Below, one piece after another: positions 1 through 9,118 of a stretch of 64,000 bases of DNA (positions are counted from its first letter, which is position 1; every line of letters begins with the position of its first letter). The stretch lies in contig NC_037262.1 of NCBI RefSeq assembly GCF_000002425.4, positions 7,220,123 through 7,284,122 of the forward strand, written 5' to 3'. The position numbers and the translations under genes are program-made. This stretch comes from Physcomitrium patens. Taxonomy: Eukaryota; Streptophyta; Bryopsida; Funariales; Funariaceae. A model generated the notes under the pieces. That model saw nothing but the letters and a program-made list of their open reading frames with translations. It had not been told where the DNA came from and searched no databases.

Positions 1-1470
1 ACTTTTTGGAGAATTTCGTAAGTTTGGCAGTAGATCTATAGATGAAAATTTTTGGAATTGTGGATGTAGTTGTGTTTGATTGAATAGCTAAATAAAAAAG
101 CATGAAGGTTTTTGTGCATTATAGTCTTGGAATTTAGGATTTTAAAGACTAGTGAGGTTTTTTTAGATATCTATCAATTTGCCAATTAGATTGAGAAAAA
201 TATTTTTTATAAAAATAGTCAGCTTAATTTCTAACAAGTGTATAAAGTTTGAAAGCAAAGAAATGGTTCAATCAGAATTAATTGGCTCTAAGAGGTTGGC
301 ATCAAGGTTAGAGAAGGAGGCCGTCCAACACCCAAACACATTTTTGATGTTATCATCTATTTGGTAATTTTGATCATTTTTATTTTTTTCATACTTGTTT
401 TCAACTTAATTGTTAAGAGGTGTACAAATTTTGAGTTAAAATCAATAGTTCATTCATTAGTTATTAAGGTCTAAATGTACTATAAGATTTACTTGGAATT
501 AATTAGGATTCAATTAGAGATTGGTTAGGATTTGATTTAGGTTAGGATTTTTCTAGAATTTGATTAGGATTTTTTTAATGTTTGGTTAGGATTTGTTTAG
601 GGTTTGATTTGGATTCATCTAGGATTTAACTAGGATTTGTCTAAAATTTATTTAGATTTTGGTTAAAGTTTGTTTAGGATTTGATTAGGATTTGATAAGG
701 ATTTATTTAGGATTTCATTAGATTTTAACTAAATTTAGGATTTGTCTCAGATTTGTCTAGGATTTGGTTAGGGCTTATTTAGAATTTGTTTAGGATTTGA
801 CTAAGATTTGTTTAGAATTTGTTTAGAATTTGGTTAGGATTTGTTTAAATTTTGATTAGAATTTGATTAAGATTTGACTAAGATTTGTTTAGAATTTGGT
901 TAGGATTTGTTTAAATTTTGATTAGAATTTGATTAAGATTTGACTAAGATTTGTTTAGAATTTAGTTAAGGCTTATTTAGGATTTTTCTAGGATTTGATT
1001 AAGATTTGTCAAAGATTTAGTTAAGATTATTTAGGATTTGACTAAGGTTTATTTAGAATTTGTTTGGAATTTGATTAAGATTTGTCTAGGATTTGATTAG
1101 GGCCATTTAAGATTTGATCAAGGTCTAACTAGGATTTGACCAAGGTTTTATTAGGTTTTGACTAAGATTTAATTAAGTTTTTTATTTTAGTATTTTATTA
1201 AGATTTCTATTTTTTTCTTTTTTTTTGAATTTCTATGTTATTTTGTTATGATTTTTTTAAAGGAATTCTAATAATTCTTTATATTTCTTATATAATTCCA
1301 TTGAAATTTTTATTAAATTTGATTGATGTTTAATTGTATTTGTTCATATTTAATTATAATTTAATTAAGAATCTATTAGAGTTGTTGGGACTTGTTATTG
1401 CAATTTTCCTTTTATCTTCCACAGCCAGCTGTCTGATGTATTCTCAAGCCAAATGCCACATAATATGACA
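1..1470 (+). repeat. Decayed LTR of the 'T' family with minisatellite core, cut by the window edge
   Basis: Its reverse complement aligns with the LTR-like block at 47700-49532 and with 17599 onward. They share the terminus (TGTCATATTA..., ending here at 1470), a segment like CTTGAGAATnC...CTGGCTGTGGAAG just inside it, the minisatellite, and a conserved stretch around AATAACTAnT(G/A)AA...CTATTGAT next to the minisatellite. The outer end lies beyond base 1. No coding sequence is visible. Confidence 0.6.
500..1180. repeat. Degenerate telomere-like minisatellite
   Basis: Loose tandem repetition of roughly 10-14 nt units such as TTAGGATTTG, TTTAGGATTTG and TTAGAATTTG over nearly 700 bases. The unit resembles the plant telomere repeat TTTAGGG but is AT-richer and irregular. 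The same kind of block, on the other strand, recurs near 17940-18100 and 47930-48530 inside related LTR-like sequence. Confidence 0.75.
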
Positions 1471-3254
1471 ATGTAATGATCCATTTTTCTTAGGCACCAT
1501 AAATCAATAACTAGAATATGGAGTAAAAAAATGTTTCAATATCTTCATTTGTATCTTTTTTTTTTAATAACTTCACCAATTTAGGTAAGTGTACCTTTGG
1601 CACAAGAATTGGCCTCAAATTCCAAAGTACATGTAATATTGTGAAGATAATCATAAGAGCTAAAATATTAGAATCTACACATCATACTTCATAAGTTTCA
1701 AAGGCTAATACTTTATTTCATTTTGAAAGTATTTTTTAAAATATTCAATTTCTTTTGGTAATAAAAATACATTAAATCCAATCTTCAATTTTTTAAAATT
1801 TTCTTTGATAAATTGATAAAAAATATTCTTTAAATCTCTTAAATTCTCTTTTCTTGATTCTTCTTCTATTTATTCTGTAGAATCCTCTAAAAAAGATTTA
1901 ATAACAAATTTTTATCTTATCTATTATTTTATATTTTATTTCTATAATAATCTCTAGTGCTTTAAAAGATTTAAGCATAGAATAAACCTTCTTTAAATGA
2001 TTTTGAACAACTTTATTATCATCTTTCAATTCAATGAATGCAATTACTTCCAAAAAAATCTTCCAATCCACTTTTTTTATGAATATCAAAAATCTTTTCA
2101 TCATCTTTTAATATTTCTAATTTATATATATATATATATATATATATTAATATTACATAGTTTTTTTTAAAAAAAAATCTAATTTTATTTTTATAGATAT
2201 GTTTTAAAAAATTCTAATAAAATAGGTATTAAATATACTTATATATCTTATAATAGTATTTTTTTAGTTCTCTATAATCTTGCTTTATAGTGATATTTTT
2301 CTAAAATCCTTAAATTCTTCAATAATTTTTGGCAATAGATTCTTTAATAATTCTTGGCAATTAGATCATATTATAATTTAATTAGATTTTTTTTAGGATT
2401 TTATTAGAATTATTAAGATCATTTTGTTGCAAGTTCTTTCTTCTTTGTATAGATAGGTGTCTAGTACATTCTTAAATAAACTTTATGTAATATGACATTA
2501 TCTTGTGTATTATTAGATGTTTAAATTGTCCATCTATGCTCAATATTAATTGGCCACCTTTTGTTCTTGTAAAGATCTTTGGACGTAAGATTTTTTTCAA
2601 AACCATTCTCAACTAAAGCAACAATTAGTTCTTCTATATCTTCAACTTTCATCAATACTTTAAGAATTATCTAAGTCTAATATTTCTAAATATAATGACT
2701 TAAAGCTTTTATTTCCTTATATCAATAGCATGACTCAATTCCACTTCGTCCATTAATTGCTTCTTTTGTTTAATGATGTCAATAATAATATAATAAAATT
2801 TCTTCTTTGTAATTTCTAAAATCTTTTTTAATGTGAACTCTATCTTAATATTTAATATACAATATTTAAGCATCTCTTTCAAATTTATTGTTGCTTTAAT
2901 ATTAAAAATAGTTTATACGCTATTGAATTACATTTATCTTTTGTTTCTTTACTTTTTATCTTCTTACATTGCTAAAGTAACTTTTGTAGATAATTCTTAG
3001 GAAGCCATATCACAAGTCTTGTCTCCTTTAAATTGCTTCTTAAAAAAAACTTCCATCAAGACTGAATATTAGCTCTCAACAATATATGCATGGATTAAAA
3101 AGTCTCTACATAATCTTCTCAATATGTTGTATTATAAATTATAGAAAAATTCTTCAACAATGCTTTCTATGTCGTCTTATTTTTTTACATTGCAGAAATG
3201 GCAAAAGACCAAAATTTACTTGTTTTTATATTTTTGTTCAAGTCATCATCCATT
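1471..3254. other. AT-rich decayed transposon sequence, no intact gene
   Basis: Very AT-rich with no credible reading frame. Around 2430-2503 a second, more diverged copy of the T-family terminus is visible, ending TAATATGACA. About 2820-3000 loosely resembles 17260-17360 in the same orientation, which suggests duplicated internal sequence of an old element. A (TA)n tract lies near 2125-2148. Confidence 0.45.
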
Positions 3255-3447
3255 TTTCACAAATATACATAGGTACTCTAGTAAATACCTATATAATTAG
3301 GTAGAAGTAGATAAAAGTAGGTTAATTTCATAATACCTTTTAGAGATATTTTTTAGAAGCTTCATAGTTGTTGTTTTGACTTTACTTTTATTTGTAATTG
3401 ATTGATAGGTTAGAAACTTGGTCAATAAGTTAACCACGTATTAGTAG
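3255..3447 (+). repeat. Left part of an old B-family solo LTR, split by element A
   Basis: Matches the first part of the B LTR (AGATAAAAGTAGGTTAATT, then GCTTCATAG, then TTAGAAACTTGGTCAA) with many substitutions. It stops at the 5' LTR of element A and resumes at 15963. The two parts together are about 480 bp, close to the 530-540 bp of intact B-family LTRs. No internal retrotransposon sequence adjoins it, so it is read as a solo LTR. No clean target duplication was found. Confidence 0.7.
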
Positions 3448-3484
3448 TGTCATGGACATACATTGGAAGATTCTTCGAATATTC

Positions 3485-3608
3485 TTCTAGAATATTCTCT
3501 AAAGATTCTCTAAAGATTCTTTTAGAAGGTTCTAGAAGATTCTTAGAATATTCCCTAAAGATTCTCTTAGAAGGTTCTAGAATATTCTTAGAAGGTTCTA
3601 GAATATTC
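3485..3608 (+). promoter_or_regulatory. Array of perfect heat-shock elements in the A LTR
   Basis: Alternating GAA and TTC triplets at exact 2-nt spacing, the consensus for heat-shock factor trimers: a trimer at 3485-3497 (TTCTAGAATATTC), a tetramer at 3525-3542 followed by a dimer at 3546-3553, and tetramers at 3570-3587 and 3591-3608. The array lies about 100-230 bp upstream of the TATA box and is repeated in the 3' LTR near 15567-15690. Heat-driven transcription is inferred from the motif, by analogy with the heat-activated Arabidopsis element ONSEN. Confidence 0.75.
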
Positions 3609-3712
3609 TGATAGGTTCTAGGAAGTTGCTCGAGAAGTTTCCTAATTAGTAGAAGTTGTTAGAGAAGCGTCCTAGTTAGCGGAAGTAGCTCGAGAAGCTT
3701 CCTATTCAGTAG

Positions 3713-3753
3713 TATATATAGGAGTCGAGGCTGAAGGGTTCTTCAGTCTCGAC
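3713..3753 (+). promoter_or_regulatory. A LTR TATA box and adjoining 13-bp hairpin
   Basis: TATATATA at 3713-3720, then 3 nt, then an inverted repeat at 3724-3753. The two 13-nt arms pair fully with a single G-U, around the loop GGTT. The B family has an equivalent hairpin at the same place with a different stem sequence. Confidence 0.75.
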
Positions 3754-3903
3754 AACACATCTCTTGGAGTTCTAGCTCACCTTTCTGGTGTTGTTCTTGT
3801 ACTCATCTGTTTAATCTAGTTCTGCCACTTCTTCTTGAACTTCTTGTTAGATTTCAAGTCTGTATTTTGTGTCCGTGACAGTTTGTCGAGACTACATTTT
3901 CAC

Positions 3904-3915
3904 TGGTATCAGAGC
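3904..3915 (+). other. Primer binding site of element A (initiator tRNA-Met type)
   Basis: TGGTATCAGAGC lies 23 nt after the 5' LTR and is complementary to the 3' end of plant initiator methionine tRNA, the usual primer for plant Gypsy and Copia elements. Confidence 0.85.
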
Positions 3916-4183
3916 TAGTTCCTTCTTGTTAGAGAGTGGATTACCCCTCTTCTTGAAGGTGTGCTAGTGTTTTAGAGGTTGCGGATTACCCTCCTCTAAA
4001 CAGATATCTCTTCTTTCTCAATATTGGAGCCTTATTCTTCTTGGAGAGAGTGGATTACCCCTCATCTTGGAGTCTTAAGGCGTTTTAGAGGTTGCGGAGT
4101 ACTCTCCTCTGAACCAATATTGTCCTCTTGTCAAAACTCTTTTTTCTTCTTTTTGAAGGTTAGCCGAAGGTTAAGACGTTAAA

Positions 4184-5209
4184 ATGGCTGAAAGTTTGGA
4201 ATCCAAACTAGACGCCATCATAAATGCTCTTGCCTCGTTGTCACATAGGACAACAGAGATCGAAGGAGTCATGGTAGGACTCCATAACAATGGAGCATCT
4301 GGGATAGCGCCATCTAAAGCATATCAGCCTCAAACTTCTGCGCCAGAAGAAGCAGTTCTACCTCCATTTCAACAAGATCGAGTAGTCCTACATCGAAAGG
4401 AGCCTCGAGTTAGTCTTCCGGATAAGTTTGATGGAACTCGTTCCAAGTTTCGAGGTTTTGTCAACCAAATCACGTTGATAACAATTTTACAGCCCGAACG
4501 TTATCCGACGGAGGAAGCGCGTGTTGGGCTTGTTGGAACCTTGCTTACAGCACAAGCTCTGTCTTGGTTTACTCCCTTGTTCGAGAAGCGATCGCCAATC
4601 CTGAGCAACTTTGAAACGTTCTTGGAGGCGTTTGCAGAAGCATTTGGCGAACATGATAAAATTCGATGGGCTACAACAAAGATCCGATCGCTACGACAAG
4701 GAACACGCTCTGCATCAGTCTATGCCTCGGATTTCAGACAATTGGCAAGTGACATTAATTGGGGTGAAGAGGCGTTGGTGAGTCAGTTTTATTGGGGCTT
4801 GAAGGATGATGTGAAGGACTTGCTGTTATCTCTTCCTGATCCTCAAACGCTCAACGAAGCTATTAGCCAAGCTGTAAAGTGTGACAACCGCCTATTCCAG
4901 CGTCGCCAAGACCAACGTCCAAGACACCAAATGACTCGTTACGACGTGACTATGTCTGCAAATAGCTTAAACTCACATTCGGAGGCAACAGACATGCAAA
5001 TCGACACGACGCGTGTCCGATCTCTTACTCCAACAGAGAAGAAACGGCGTATGGAGGAAGGGTTATGTTTGTACTGTGGAGAAAAAGGTCACAAGGTTGG
5101 AAATTGCCCTAAGAAGCAAAATTGGCACCCTGTCAAGACTAGAAGTGCGATGATTCCAGAAAACGACGACGCCCAGCCACAGTGGGAACCGTGCGGCTGG
5201 ACAATCTAA
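4184..5209 (+). CDS. gag: Element A Gag polyprotein
   Basis: 341-residue Gag starting at the first ATG after the leader. Residues about 75-245 form the retrotransposon capsid region (LPDKFDGTRSKFRGF, then ALSWF, then KIRSLRQG...YASDFRQL). A CCHC zinc knuckle CX2CX4HX4C lies at residues 295-308 and should bind the genomic RNA during particle assembly. The frame is open from start to stop. Its 3' end overlaps pol, which lies in the -1 frame. It is clearly related to the Gag proteins of B (8109) and D (60713), but much diverged in sequence. Confidence 0.92.
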   Translation: MAESLESKLDAIINALASLSHRTTEIEGVMVGLHNNGASGIAPSKAYQPQTSAPEEAVLPPFQQDRVVLHRKEPRVSLPDKFDGTRSKFRGFVNQITLITILQPERYPTEEARVGLVGTLLTAQALSWFTPLFEKRSPILSNFETFLEAFAEAFGEHDKIRWATTKIRSLRQGTRSASVYASDFRQLASDINWGEEALVSQFYWGLKDDVKDLLLSLPDPQTLNEAISQAVKCDNRLFQRRQDQRPRHQMTRYDVTMSANSLNSHSEATDMQIDTTRVRSLTPTEKKRRMEEGLCLYCGEKGHKVGNCPKKQNWHPVKTRSAMIPENDDAQPQWEPCGWTI

Positions 5210-7356
5210 TATCACGACAACAATCAGGTTCCTCCTTCTCTGTCCAACCTGCCCGTTGTTTTACAATTCTTTTGTTTTTAGGCCCTCAAAAACAAAAAAC
5301 TTTAGCTTTATTGGATTCGGGGGCATCTACTTGTTTTTTAGATGAAGAGTTTGCTAAATGCCAAAAGATCCGTTTAGTACAGAAGTCCAAACCTGTTCAC
5401 GTAGAGGTGATAGATGGACGACCCTTATTGTCAGGCAACGTTACCCACGAATCAGAACCTATAGAAGTGGTGTTTAAGGACCATAGTAGTCACGTTATTT
5501 TTAATATTATTAGAACCCCATCAAGCCCTGTTATCCTTGGTCTTTCTTGGTTAGAAGATCATAATCCGTCCATTGATTGGAGGCTACGAAGGATATCATT
5601 TCCTGAAAAAAATAATAATAAACCTGTTGGTAGAACCTACATGAAGAAATCCATGTTTATTGGAGTGAGAGCGTTCCTAAGATCGTCCAAGGAAGGCGCA
5701 CCATTTGTCATTTATGCAGCTCCAACTAGCGGCGAGAATATCTCAACATCGAATATACCAGAGCAATATAGGGATTTTGAAGACGTGTTTCAAAAGAAGA
5801 ACGCCGATATACTGCCGGAACATCGACCATATGATTGCGCCATAGACTTAGAGGAAAGAGCGCAACCACCTTTTGGTCCAATATACAACCTATCGCAGAC
5901 GGAGTTGGCAGAATTGCGGAAGTACATCGATGAGAATCTAGCCAAGAATTTTATTCGACATTCAAAGTCGCCAGCTGGAGCACCAATCCTATTCGTGAAG
6001 AAAAAGGATGGCTCACTGCGGATGTGCGTGGACTACCGAGGACTCAACAAGGTGACCAAGAAAAATCGCTATCCCTTACCTTTGATCTCCGGCCTCTTAG
6101 ATCAACTTGGACGTGCAAGGATTTTTACAAAGATTGATTTAAGAGGAGCTTACAACCTTGTGCGAATCAAAGAAGGAGATGAATGGAAGACAGCCTTTCG
6201 TACAAGGTATGGCCATTTTGAGTACAATGTCATGCCTTTTGGTCTTACCAATGCTCCAGCGGTCTTTCAGCATATGATGAACGATATCTTTCGGGAGTAC
6301 CTCGATGACTTTGTTGTCATCTATCTGGATGATATTTTGATATTTTCCAAGAATGAAGAAGAACATGAGAAGCACGTTTGTTTGGTTCTTGAAAAACTAC
6401 GTGAACGAGGACTCTACGCCAAGTTGGAGAAGTGTCAATTTCACCAGAATGAGATGGAATTTTTGGGCTTCATTGCGACTACAGAGGGCTTGAAGATGGA
6501 TCCAAAAAAGGTAGAAGCAATTATATCTTGGGAAGTTCCGAAGATGGTTAGAGATGTTCAGTGTTATCTTGGATTTGCTAACTTCTATCGGATCTTCATC
6601 AAGAATTATTCTCAAGTTGCTGCACCACTCACGCCTCTAACAAGCAAAGACAAGCTCGAATGGGGATCACAAGCAGCAAAAGCATTTCAAGATCTCAAGA
6701 CGGCATTCACTACGGCTCCAATCTTGGTACACCCTGACTTTGTAAAGGCTTTCTATTTAGAGACCGATGCTTCAGATTTTGCTTTGGGAGCTGTGCTTTC
6801 ACAGATGGGCATAGACAAGAAGCTTCACCCAGTTGCGTTCTATTCACGGAAGTTCTCTGTTGCTGAGATCACCTACGAGATCCACGACAAAGAGTTGCTT
6901 GCTATAGTGGATGCCTTCCAAGAGTGGCGTCACTTCCTCGAAGGAGCTGCACATCCAGTGACTGTTTATACGGACCACAAGAATTTGGAGTACTTCATGA
7001 CAGCTCGAATTTTGAATCGTCGTCAAGCTCGATGGAATATGTCTCTATCACGATTTGACTTTATTATCACCTACCGCCCTAGAAAACAGCAAGGATTATC
7101 TGACGCATTATCGAGGAGATCGTATCTTGCGCCAAAGGCTAGAGAAGCAGCGTTTGATCAACAATGTACAACATTGTTGAAACCAGAAAAATTTAGGATT
7201 TTTGCTACTGTTACAACTATCGATGACGGCTTCCTCAGCGAGGTACGTACTGCGACCATTGAGGATTCTATAGCTCTTGACATCAAACAACGTGTCGATA
7301 ATGACAAGTTTAAGGTGGAGGGAGATCTTCTGTATTTTGAGGAGCGGTTGTATATC
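5182..7356 (+). pseudogene. pol: Element A Pol, N-terminal part (protease, RT, RNase H), split by element B
   Basis: The frame is -1 relative to gag and is open before the nominal GTG at 5182, so expression probably needs a frameshift in the overlap rather than a new start. Order of domains: aspartic protease with LLDSGAS near residue 43; reverse transcriptase with the YLDD catalytic box (near nt 6323-6334) and the FGLTNAP motif; RNase H with the ETDASDFALGAVL start and the YTDHKNL motif. The reading continues undamaged until element B enters at 7357; the remainder resumes at 13701. The nested insertion, not point decay, inactivates this part. Confidence 0.9.
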
Positions 7357-7896
7357 TGTCACGGACATACATATAATTACCTATATGAATAGATAAAAGT
7401 ATGTAAAAGTAGATAAAAGTAGGTTAATTGTGTAATATCTTCTAGAGAAGCTTCTTAGAAGCTTCATAGACGCTGCTTTGACTTTATAGGAGTCTATAGT
7501 TGACTTTTAGGCTAGAAACTTGGTCAACAAGTTAGCCATGTGCCACACATGTTGGAAGCTTAAAGAATAAGCTAACTACGTGGTCCATCCATAGAAAACT
7601 TGCCTTATAAGCAAAGGCATGTGGCCTAGAAAGTCAACATATATTGGAGGTCTTATAGAACATCGCCATGTGGCTTCTAGTTAGATAGTATATATAGAGG
7701 CAAGAGTGAAGCCCTCTTCACTCTTGTCAACTCCTTTCTTGCTTCTAGTCCAGGTTCAAGAGTCTTTAGTTTCTTGTCTTGTGGCAATAGCCATTCCAGT
7801 TTCCTTTTAATATACCTACTTGTTTATATTTTGACTTATTATATCGAGATAGCCTTTTGGTGTATATTTTTCCTCATCGAGTCTTTGTCCTTGACA
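7357..7896 (+). repeat. Element B 5' LTR
   Basis: 540 bp from TGTCACGGACAT to GTCCTTGACA. Two heat-shock-type dimers GAAGCTTC (7448-7455 and 7459-7466, 3 nt apart) lie in its first fifth. A TATATATA box is at 7689-7696, followed by a hairpin at 7699-7728. The 10 bp missing from the 3' copy lie around 7829. Confidence 0.95.
7689..7728 (+). promoter_or_regulatory. B LTR TATA box and 13-bp hairpin
   Basis: TATATATA at 7689-7696; the inverted repeat 7699-7728 has arms CAAGAGTGAAG and CTTCACTCTTG extended by a G-U and a G-C pair, with loop CCCT. Equivalent hairpins occur in H (50864-50893), E (46226-46251) and both D LTRs. Confidence 0.75.
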
Positions 7897-7918
7897 GATT
7901 GACAAGAGTACACTTACA

Positions 7919-7928
7919 ATATCAGAGC
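7919..7928 (+). other. Primer binding site of element B (degenerate initiator tRNA-Met type)
   Basis: ATATCAGAGC lies 22 nt after the LTR. It matches the initiator tRNA-Met complement TATCAGAGC but lacks the leading TGG seen in element A. Confidence 0.6.
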
Positions 7929-8108
7929 TTTGTTTTTTCTTGAGTAAGAGTCGATTACCCCTTTCTCTTGACAAGACATAAGCGTATTAGAAGTTTGCGG
8001 ATTATCCACTTCTAAACTGATATTGTTCTTAGTATCTTCTTTGTTATCAAGTCTTTCTTTTCTTTTGTCTTGAGCAATATCAAACAAATTTTTCTTCTTA
8101 GTGTCATT

Positions 8109-9113
8109 ATGGCAGAGCTTGTTGAAATGAAGAGCGCAATGGCACAAATGCAAGAGCAAATGAGGGAGTTAATGCTTGCGATGCATCAACTCAATTCACC
8201 AACACAGGAAAGAACAAGAATAGCAAAAAGTGGAGATATAGAGATGATCGGAGCTGCTTCAACATCTACAACAAATCACGTTCCTTCTCCAATTGTACAA
8301 CACCCTATAAACACTAGAGAACCAAGAATTGCCTTACCTGAGAAATTTGATGGTACGAGATCAAAGTTTCGAGGGTTCATCAATCAAGTACAATTGGCAA
8401 TAGAACTTCAACCGCAAAGCTATCCAATTCCAGGATCACAAGTCAGGTTTATTGACACTCTACTTTCTGGTTCTGCATTATCGTGGTTTTCGTCTTTTCT
8501 TGAACAACGAAATCCAATATTGGACAATTTGGAAGCTTTTTTGGCGGAGTTTCGATCTATGTATGGTGAACACGATGCAACTCGTGTTGCAACAAATAAG
8601 ATCCGAATTCTGCGACAAGGAAATCGCTCAGTAACAGTATATGCTTCACAATTTCGACAACTTGCAATTGACATCAAGTGGGATGATGCTGCACTCATCA
8701 GTCAATTTCTTTATGGATTGCAATACGAAGTAAAGAAATTGATGCTCAACTTACCTGATCCTCAAACTTTGAGTCAAGCAATCGATTTTGCGATAAAATG
8801 TGATAATCGACTTTTCGAATTTCGATCCGAGAATCATTCACGGAAACCTCAACGTTATTACTCAATGGCAACATCAACATCTTTGCCAAACGTACATTCG
8901 GAAGTAGAAGACATGCAAATTGACGCGGTACGTTTTAAACCTCTAACTGAGCAAGAAAAGATTCGTCGTCGTCAAGAAGGATTATGTTTATATTGTGGAG
9001 AACCTAAGCACACTGCTCAACATTGTCCAAAGAAACGACGCAACTATAAAATGAGGGGTACGACAGTCAAAGAAGACAACATGTCGGAAAACGGATTCTT
9101 CCAGCTACAATAG
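8109..9113 (+). CDS. gag: Element B Gag polyprotein
   Basis: 334 residues from the ATG at 8109; the D copy starts at the equivalent ATG. The N-terminus has a helical, Met/Gln-rich stretch (AELVEMKSAMAQMQEQM), followed by the capsid region with LPEKFDGTRSKFRGF and ALSWF. A CCHC knuckle CX2CX4HX4C ([14 protein letters not shown]) sits near the C-terminus. The frame is intact although pol is broken, so this copy could supply only Gag. It ends in TAG, six bases before the nominal pol start; the pol frame (-1) is open through the last part of gag. Confidence 0.92.
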   Translation: MAELVEMKSAMAQMQEQMRELMLAMHQLNSPTQERTRIAKSGDIEMIGAASTSTTNHVPSPIVQHPINTREPRIALPEKFDGTRSKFRGFINQVQLAIELQPQSYPIPGSQVRFIDTLLSGSALSWFSSFLEQRNPILDNLEAFLAEFRSMYGEHDATRVATNKIRILRQGNRSVTVYASQFRQLAIDIKWDDAALISQFLYGLQYEVKKLMLNLPDPQTLSQAIDFAIKCDNRLFEFRSENHSRKPQRYYSMATSTSLPNVHSEVEDMQIDAVRFKPLTEQEKIRRRQEGLCLYCGEPKHTAQHCPKKRRNYKMRGTTVKEDNMSENGFFQLQ

Positions 9114-9118
9114 GGACC

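Larger units (their letters stand above)
3448..3880 (+). repeat. Element A 5' LTR
   Basis: Begins TGTCATGGACAT and ends GTCCGTGACA. The same 433 bp recur at 15530-15962. Holds the heat-shock-element array, a TATA box at 3713-3720 and a hairpin at 3724-3753. Confidence 0.95.

Noticed and set aside
500..1180. CRISPR-like regularly spaced repeats
   Set aside because: The host is a plant, units are degenerate and contiguous, and there are no spacers.
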